64,000 bases of DNA from Pyrus communis. Lineage: Eukaryota; Streptophyta; Magnoliopsida; Rosales; Rosaceae. The stretch spans positions 21,308,317-21,372,316 of the forward strand of contig NC_084806.1 of NCBI RefSeq assembly GCF_963583255.1, written 5' to 3'. Positions 56,291 through 64,000 of this stretch are shown here, piece by piece. The translations under genes were made by a program, and so were the position numbers. The stretch's first letter is position 1; each line of letters starts with the position of its first letter. The notes below the pieces were generated by a model. It was given only the letters and a program-made list of their open reading frames with translations, was not told where the DNA came from and searched no databases.

Positions 56291-58779
56291 CCACCACTTG
56301 ATATTATCTCTATATATGTCGACCTTCGTCTTTTATGGCAGGGCAAACCTGAAGAAAATGCCCAACTCTCCCTCACCTCTGAGGGCGCACTCCCAGCAAA
56401 GCCTTTCGAAATACTCAATTCTTTCTTCTTCCCCAAAGATGATACCAGATGCCTGGAGTACATATGACCCAGGAGAAAACGGCGGATTGAAGCATGTGCT
56501 GATTCATTCACCACTTCTTCAAAGCAAAGGTATCTCATATCATCAAGGTCAAAAGCAAAAATATCTCATATCATGCTCTTTCCCTGTCTTTTTCTTTGTT
56601 CTTGTTCTTACTTGCATGGCAAAGTAAAAGAAGCAATCAGCCGGCACTTGGAGTCAGTCTACCGATCTGGAGCCAACTGCCTGGAATCTATTCCTGATTG
56701 CTTACCTAGCGTTGCTCTCGAGTAGTCATCTTCAACGGTTGATACACTTCCAGAGAAGGGACCACTCCTGCAAAGATTGAACAAAGAAACAGATAGCAGG
56801 AGGAAGCTCAGACCTTCGGGGGAGACACTAAAGGGAATCCTGCTGCCCAGTTCAAGAGTAGCACAAAGGAAAATCAATGATGGGCGGAAACCAGTTCAAG
56901 AGTAAGCCTGTGGAATCACCAAGATCATGCCTCAATACAATCACCAAGGAGAAGAGGGAATTTACACTCCATAACCAGATTTGCGTCCCTAAACTCTTCT
57001 CTTTGTTAATTACATTCTGCCATGTTTAGTTGCTTTTTGTGTGTTTACTTATGTTTTGTGTGAACCATATGCTTAAAACATTGAGGACAATGTTTGATTT
57101 AAGTATGGGGGGGGGGGGGGTAATTAAGTATATTTAATGCAAATTCGTGGGATTTTATCACCCATAACTTCAAATGTTGTTCCTTGCTGTTTTAAGGTGT
57201 TTTTAAGTTGTTTTAGAGTGTTTTAGTGTGTTTTGTTTTATAATTCGAAAATCCCATAAAAATTTGAAAAATTGTTTTGAAAAACCCAAAAAGAGTTGTT
57301 TTAAGAGTCGTTTTTGTGTGTTTGTGTCTTAGGGTACCTTCCAACACAATGATAAGGAGTTATAAACATAGAGAAAAGTTTGATTTACTCTTGGTATAAG
57401 CTTGGTTATGGTTATAATGTATGACTTCACATGCAATCATAAAAGAAAAAAAATTCGTTTTTGTAACATGCTTGAAGGAAGGAACTCAAACAAACGCTAC
57501 AACCCTGAGAGACTTGAGCCTATAACGTTCTTTGGAGAGTATAATCTGTGATTTCTTGTTTTCTAAAGTCGTTGCATGATCTCATTATTCTTTGCTTGGT
57601 TACTACTTAGAAGGCGTTTCATCATATAGTTCCAAATGCTAGAACTCATGCCCATTTCATTCAAAGCATGTTATTGATTTGCATAACACATATTCAAGAA
57701 GAAGTTGTGTAGTGACCACCACCATAGCCAAATAGCCTTACTTCCCATACTTCGTATATGTTGTAAGTTTTAACCCCGTTGAGCCTCGTTTTGCCTTTAT
57801 TCCTTGTTTACCCACATCACCCCTTACCTAGCTTAGAGTAGGACTTTCCTATACCCTTGTTCTTAAAGTTTAGTGAGCATGACTTAAATGAATTCCTTTT
57901 GAGTTACATTATGCAAGAAAATGAGTGTGGGGGAGTAAAAGTTTGTTCTTACGTTTATTTGTATGTTTTGAGATTTAAAAGAAAAAGAAGAAAAAAAAAA
58001 AAAAAAAAAAAGGAGTGAAAATAAGTAAGAATGAACTCACGAGCGTTGATGGTTGAAGAAAGGGTCCAAAAAGTTGAATATGGCCCTAAGTTTTGTGTGA
58101 TTTTCCCTTGGGTGTTCAAAGTTGACTTCTGCGTTCTTAAGGGAATTCTAAGTGCCTAATTCAATACTTTGCTCACTATTGCTTTAAGAATGTTTGTTTA
58201 TCCTTCACCTTTCATTGTTAGCCAATACCCTAGCCCCGTTACTACCCTTTGACTTCTATATTGAGTGTTATGTATTTCAATTGTGGAGTTTGAACTTGGT
58301 ATGAGCTTATGGTGTCACTGGTTCTCGCGTCTAAGTAGTAGCATTCCATTCATGAGATCATATCTAAACATGCTTATTAACTCCAGAAAATGCTTTCCTT
58401 ATTATAACATATGTGAGTGTTCGCCTACATGTTTACATCAATCTTCTCACATATACCTAGTGTAGGGTGTGTAGTCAGAAAATCTGTGTGAAAAACGAGA
58501 GTACATCTAGTAAGAAATTGAGGGAATTCTCTAAAGGCATGTTACTACATTTGAAATGTGTTTTAATTGCTTAATTGTGAACTAGTATGTGGTGACTATG
58601 ATTAAGAATGTACTTAAGTGTAAAGATGGCTCAAATCTGTGAGAATAATGATTTTTAACTTGTCATGTGCATTGGAAGTCCCTGATACGATTGTTGGAAG
58701 GTGTAGGTTGTGTTTTGTTCTTTTTGTTTTGTTTTTCTGTTTTGCTCGAGGACTAGCAAAAGCTAAGTGTGGGGGTATT
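56291..58779 (+). mobile_element. 3' internal region of D
   Basis: Unassigned cassette remainder to about 56,945, where CACCAAGGAGAAG resumes the J-like sequence; hairpin 57,076-57,095 and a G-run (57,107-57,120); non-coding sequence lacking about 40 bp near 57,355; A-tract 57,990-58,010; PPT 58,765-58,775. No further gene. Confidence 0.75.
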
Positions 58780-61225
58780 TGATAGGAGCATATTTATGCG
58801 ACTTAAATGGCTTGTTCTCGTACATTTACGTTATGTTTCTTTAGTTATTTTAGTACTTTAAGCTATTTTCGTGTGTTTGTAGGTCCAAAGGGCTAAAGGA
58901 GCAAAAAGATGCATTTTGGAGACTTTTGGAGCACTTTTGGGCTAAGGACGGATAGCTTATGCTTGAAGCCAAAGTGTTGGACGAAATTGAAGACCTAATT
59001 GGAGCCAAAGTGTTGGAACCTTGTTCTCTTTAGTTTTAGGACATTTAAACCTTTTCTAATCCCAATCATGCCATGCATAACACACATCCATTCTAACACA
59101 TTGTCATTGCACATGCATTTCCTTCATTAGTTAACCCACATGCACTTATCACTTATCATCACCACATATCATATCACTTAATCACTTATCACTTATCATC
59201 ACCACTTAACCACTTATCATATCATAACCACATATCATATCACTTATCACTTATCACTTAACATATCATCCACCTACTTCACCTACAACATCCACCTACT
59301 TCACCTACAACATCCACCTACAACATCCACTTCACCTACAACATCCACCTACTTCACCTACAACATCCACCTACTTCACCTACAAATGACATAGCCATAT
59401 GTTCCCTCCACTACTCCTATAAATACCCTTGCATTCATTCATTCATGGACATCTCATTTCATACACATCACATTACAAACACATTCTCCCTTCCCTAGCC
59501 GTGAGCTTCCCATCTCTCCCCTTATAATCCAAAAACCATCTTTCCATTTCCATCACTCCTCACTCCATTCCACACTTCCATTCCCCCAAACCAACTATCC
59601 TTAGACCTTATGCTACAATAAAGAGGAAGAGAAGAGGGCCTAAACGTTCATACAATTCAAGTTTGAGTTGTTGGAATGTTTAGGTGTTTCTTTGATTTCA
59701 ATGTTTAATTTTAATTCTCTTTGTTTTGTATGAGGAACTAAACCCCCCCTTAGCTAGGGGGTGATTCGAAATATATGTTTATGCTTGCATTTTGATTTGA
59801 TTACTTCTAATTGCATTTCATAAGTTGTTGATTCAATTTGTTTAACCGTTTGATTGATAACTTATTTATGTATGTTTATTAAGAATGCGCGCTTAATTTT
59901 CATGCATGAATATGACGCTAGAATATAAGTGATTTTCACCTAATCGTTATGAACTTATATTCACAAGTAGTGGAGGTTGCTTATAAACAATCGCGTTAAA
60001 TGAATTCTTGGCACGAGTTTCATGCTCATCATAGTAACGAATGCCTCGTCAACACTTATAGTTTTCATAATGCTTAATGATCTTTGATTGTATCTTTATT
60101 GTGCTGTTCACGTAAAGGACTTTTGGAGAATGTTGTGAATTGCGTTGCGCTAACCCATCCAATTCATTAACTTAAGGAAAACTTGACGGTTAATTTAAGC
60201 GGACCTAATTAACCCGGGGTGATGAGTTTCATAATTTATTGAAATGCAATTGAAAATCGTTTTATTATGCAAGTATAACATATGTGGAGATGAACCCCGT
60301 AGCTAACTTTCCATCCATTTGTTCTTTCTTTTCTTGTTTCTGTTTTCATGTTTAATTTAACTTGTTATTCAATTATGTTAAACATGTGAAACTAATTTCT
60401 TTTTAGTTAGAGGCGAATTTGAAGCCATGGACATATGTTGGTTATGATTTGATTTACTCCAGTTATGAATTCATGAACTTTAGATGTGGGTTACTTTTCT
60501 GTTTTGATTAAGAACTTGTTTATGTATGTGGGTTGAGGGTCGACACTTAATTTGCATGCCTAAGATTTGATGCTAGGATATAAGGGAATTTCACCTAATC
60601 GTTATGAACTTATATTCATGAGTAGTAAAAATCGCTAGTCACGATTGTGTTTAGTAAACCCTAGGCTGGATTAACATGCGTATTCCATAGTTATGAATGC
60701 CTAGTCAATGTTTATGATTTCCGTTGAACTTAATGATCTTTGTTGAATGTCTCTATCATGCGTATTCCATGTGAGAGACTTTGATTAGGAATAATTTGGT
60801 TGTAATGCGTATCCCATTCAATCCAATGAATCTAGGGAAATCTGAAGGTTAATTTAAGCGGACCTAATTAACTTGGAGCATTGTCATTCATCGTTTGTTG
60901 AAGTCATAACTGGGAGTCAAATTATATGCTTATGTTAATGTGTGGATAAGGAACCCTCTAACTAGTTTTTCTTCATTCTATTCCATCAATTTCGTTTGTA
61001 CAATCTGTTTTGTTTCCAAGTTTCTATTTTAGTTTAATTTCGTCCAAAACCAATCCCCCATTTATTTTAAAGTGTTAAATTAGTTAGAAATACATTTATT
61101 TTGTGTTTTTACGTTTTTTTTAGTCAAATCCAAGTGATTAACAATCCCTCCTAATCCCCGGTCCAGAACGATCCCTACTTATACATATACTATAATTTGA
61201 CGAAAAGAGGGTTTAATTTGTGTGC
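58780..61225 (+). repeat. Second plus LTR of D, long variant, 3' end missing
   Basis: TGATAGGAGC... through a minisatellite U3 and TATAAATA near 59,418, two diverged copies of the mid-LTR module (59,755-60,300 and 60,400-60,960), and U5 up to TTTAATTTGTGTGCG, 16 bp short of the normal end. It then switches at 61,226 to inverted LTR sequence. Confidence 0.88.
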
Positions 61226-63060
61226 GATTTGACTAAAAAAAAACACAAAATAAAATACTATACTAGACTCAAATATTGCAAAACTAAACTTTAAAACACT
61301 AAAACAAACCAAAAGATTCAAACAAGTTCAAAAGACTCAAAACTCTTAAAAACACAAACTAAATTGATTTTTAACTAATTTGACATTAAAGTAAAGGGGG
61401 ATTTAGATTTTAACGAAATTAAACTAAATGAACAAATTGCAAATTAAAGCAGAAGGGGGATTGAGGTTTTACGAAATTTGAAATAACGAAACAAGTTAAT
61501 AAACTAGACAGAATGTAAATATGAAATTGATGAAATGGAATGAATGGATGATAGAATAGCTAAGGGGGTCATCTCCACATATGTTACACTTGCATAATAA
61601 AAAGATTTCCAATTGCATTTCAATAAATTATGAAACTCATCACCCCGGGTTAATTAGGTCCGCTTAAATTAACCGTCAAGTTTTCCTTAAGTTAATGAAT
61701 TGGATGGGTTAGCGCAACGCAATTCACAACATTCTCCAAAAGTCCTTTACGTGAACAGCACAATAAAGATACAATCAAAGATCATTAAGCATTATGAAAA
61801 CTATAAGTGTTGACGAGGCATTCGTTACTATGATGAGCATGAAACTCGTGCCAAGAATTCATTTAACGCGATTGTTTATAAGCAACCTCCACTACTTGTG
61901 AATATAAGTTCATAACGATTAGGTGAAAATCACTTATATTCTAGCGTCATATTCATGCATGAAAATTAAGCGCGCATTCTTAATAAACATACATAAATAA
62001 GTTATCAATCAAACGGTTAAACAAATTGAATCAACAACTTATGAAATGCAATTAGAAGTAATCAAATCAAAATGCAAGCATAAACATATATTTCGAATCA
62101 CCCCCTAGCTAAGGGGGGGTTTAGTTCCTCATACAAAACAAAGAGAATTAAAATTAAACATTGAAATCAAAGAAACACCTAAACATTCCAACAACTCAAA
62201 CTTGAATTGTATGAACGTTTAGGCCCTCTTCTCTTCCTCTTTATTGTAGCATAAGGTCTAAGGATAGTTGGTTTGGGGGAATGGAAGTGTGGAATGGAGT
62301 GAGGAGTGATGGAAATGGAAAGATGGTTTTTGGATTATAAGGGGAGAGATGGGAAGCTCACGGCTAGGGAAGGGAGAATGTGTTTGTAATGTGATGTGTA
62401 TGAAATGAGATGTCCATGAATGAATGAATGCAAGGGTATTTATAGGAGTAGTGGAGGGAACATATGGCTATGTCATTTGTAGGTGAAGTAGGTGGATGTT
62501 GTAGGTGAAGTAGGTGGATGTTGTAGGTGAAGTGGATGTTGTAGGTGGATGTTGTAGGTGAAGTAGGTGGATGATATGTTAAGTGATAAGTGATAAGTGA
62601 TATGATATGTGGTTATGATATGATAAGTGGTTAAGTGGTGATGATAAGTGATAAGTGATTAAGTGATATGATATGTGGTGATGATAAGTGATAAGTGCAT
62701 GTGGGTTAACTAATGAAGGAAATGCATGTGCAATGACAATGTGTTAGAATGGATGTGTGTTATGCATGGCATGATTGGGATTAGGAAAGGTTTAAATGTC
62801 CTAAAACTAAAGAGAACAAGGTTCCAACACTTTGGCTCCAATTAGGTCTTCAATTTCGTCCAACACTTTAGCTTCAAGCATAAGCTATCCGTCCTTAGCC
62901 CAAAAGTGCTCCAAAAGTCTCCAAAATGCATCTTTTTGCTCCTTTAGCCCTTTGGACCTACAAACACACGAAAATAGCTTAAAGTACTAAAATAACTAAA
63001 GAAACATAACGTAAATGTACGAGAACAAGCCATTTAAGTCGCATAAATATGCTCCTATCA
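61226..63060 (-). repeat. Minus LTR at the right end of D, 5' end missing
   Basis: Begins at ATTTGACTAAAAAAAAACAC, about 125 bp inside a normal minus LTR, and runs to GCTCCTATCA, directly followed by TTAAT. U3 is minisatellite type with six units (62,480-62,570). Confidence 0.88.
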
Positions 63061-64000
63061 TTAATCACTTGGATTTGACTCAAAAACGTAAAAACACAAT
63101 ATAAAACACTATACTAGACTCAAAGAATTCAAAAATACTTTAAAACATAAACTAAATTGATTTCTAATTAAATTGAACAATAAAGTAAAGGGGGGATTGT
63201 GTTTGGACGAGATTAAATTAAATGGACAAATTGTAATTAAAGGCAAAACGTAAATATGAAATTGATGAAATGGAATGAATGGATGGTAGAATAGCTAAGG
63301 GGGTCATCTCCACATATGTTACACTTGCATAATAAAAAGATTTCCAATTGTATTTCAATAAATCATTAATTCTCAACGCCCCGGGTTAATTAGGTCCGCT
63401 TAAATTAACCGTCAAGTTTTCCTTAAGTTAATGAATTGGATGGGTTAGCGCAACGCAATTCACAACATTCTCCAAAAGTCCTTTACGTGAAAAGCACAAT
63501 AAAGATACAATCAAAGATCATTAAGCATCATGAAAACTATAAGTATTGACGAGGCATTCGTTACTATGATGAGCATGAAACTCGTGCCAAGAATTCATTT
63601 AACGCGATTGTTTATAAGCAACCTCCACTACTTGTGAATATAAGTTCATAACGATTAGGTGAAACTCACTTATATTCTAGCGTCATATTCATGCATGAAA
63701 ATTAAGCGCGCATTCTTAATAAACATACATAAATAAGTTATCAATCAAACGGTTAAACAAATTGAATCAACAACTTATGAAATGCAATTAGAAGTAATCA
63801 AATCAAAATGCAAGCATAAACATATATTTCGAATCCCCCCCTAGCCAAGGGGGGTTTAGTTCCTCATGGTACAAAACAAAGAGAATCAAAGAAACACCTA
63901 AACATTCCAACAACTCAAACTTGAATTGTATGAACGTTTAGGCCCTCTTCTCTTCCATGCCTCATTCGTACAAAACAAAGAGTATTGAAATTAAACATAG
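63061..64000 (-). repeat. 5' LTR of element E, continuation
   Basis: Starts with the duplicated TTAAT and repeats 46,026-46,968 without a visible change. It runs off the window end. Confidence 0.92.

Larger units (their letters stand above)
52917..63060 (+). mobile_element. Insertion D: composite element with opposed LTR ends
   Basis: 10,144 bp flanked by TTAAT (52,912-52,916 and 63,061-63,065). Left end is a plus LTR start (TGATAGGAGC), right end is a minus LTR end (GCTCCTATCA). Inside: 5' LTR 52,917-54,814, PBS, leader without gag, cargo cassette, PPT 58,765-58,775, plus LTR 58,780-61,225 lacking its last bases, fused head to head to a minus LTR (61,226-63,060) lacking its first part. The 5' LTR is the short type, the second plus LTR the long type, so it is not a simple retrotransposition product. 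Confidence 0.88.

Noticed and set aside
61226..63060. Independent minus-strand solo LTR inserted to the right of D
   Set aside because: It lacks its first 125 bp and has no target duplication of its own; its right end shares the TTAAT duplication with the left end of D, so it is part of D.

Overview
This is plant repeat DNA: I can support no host gene, tRNA, rRNA or CRISPR array. Almost every base belongs to one group of related, non-autonomous Ty3/gypsy LTR retrotransposons of the Athila type. The lineage call rests on four things: a primer-binding site TGGCGCCGTTGCCGGGGA, complementary to the 3' end of plant tRNA-Asp; a polypurine block AAGTGTGGGGG four bases before each 3' LTR; TG...CA LTRs with 5-bp target duplications; and gag-like ORFs with Athila-style motifs. 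No copy encodes protease, reverse transcriptase, RNase H or integrase, so the family must move in trans. The host is a dicot; Rosaceae is only an impression.

Layout. 1-8,022: LTR tails and minus-strand pieces, including the right half of a minus element (C, 4,444-7,896). 8,023-14,758: a second copy of 1,834-4,443 running into a fuller minus element (I). 14,758-19,581: a 5'-truncated plus element of a divergent subfamily (J). 19,582-24,127: a second copy of element I (I'). From 24,128 the nesting deepens: minus element G (LTR 24,128-24,730 plus 41,992-42,689, internal 42,690-44,164) contains plus element H (24,731-41,991), which contains the complete plus element A (25,869-34,526, 1,937-bp LTRs, TSD ATGTT). 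G is also interrupted by a plus LTR, F (44,165-45,926), interrupted by minus element E (45,927-52,916 and 63,061-64,000), interrupted by D (52,917-63,060, TSD TTAAT). By sequence order this is five levels: I' > G > F > E > D.

The most interesting content is a cassette of about 1.9 kb seen in five elements (A, C, D, E, H). It holds a gene antisense to its element, with its own promoter-like region (TATA-like box about 115-120 bp upstream of the ATG, G-box cores further up), encoding a 225-228 aa protein with a central coiled coil and a Met-Pro-Ala/Ser-rich tail. Copies in A and D are intact; C, E and H are broken in different ways. Element J lacks the cassette at the same site and shows the empty arrangement. 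Other structure: interchangeable U3 modules, an inverted repeat pairing U5 with the PBS, a conserved hairpin beside a second PPT-like tract, a conserved 59-62 nt intron-like segment in gag, and a TSD-bounded insertion (D) whose two outer ends are both U3 ends.
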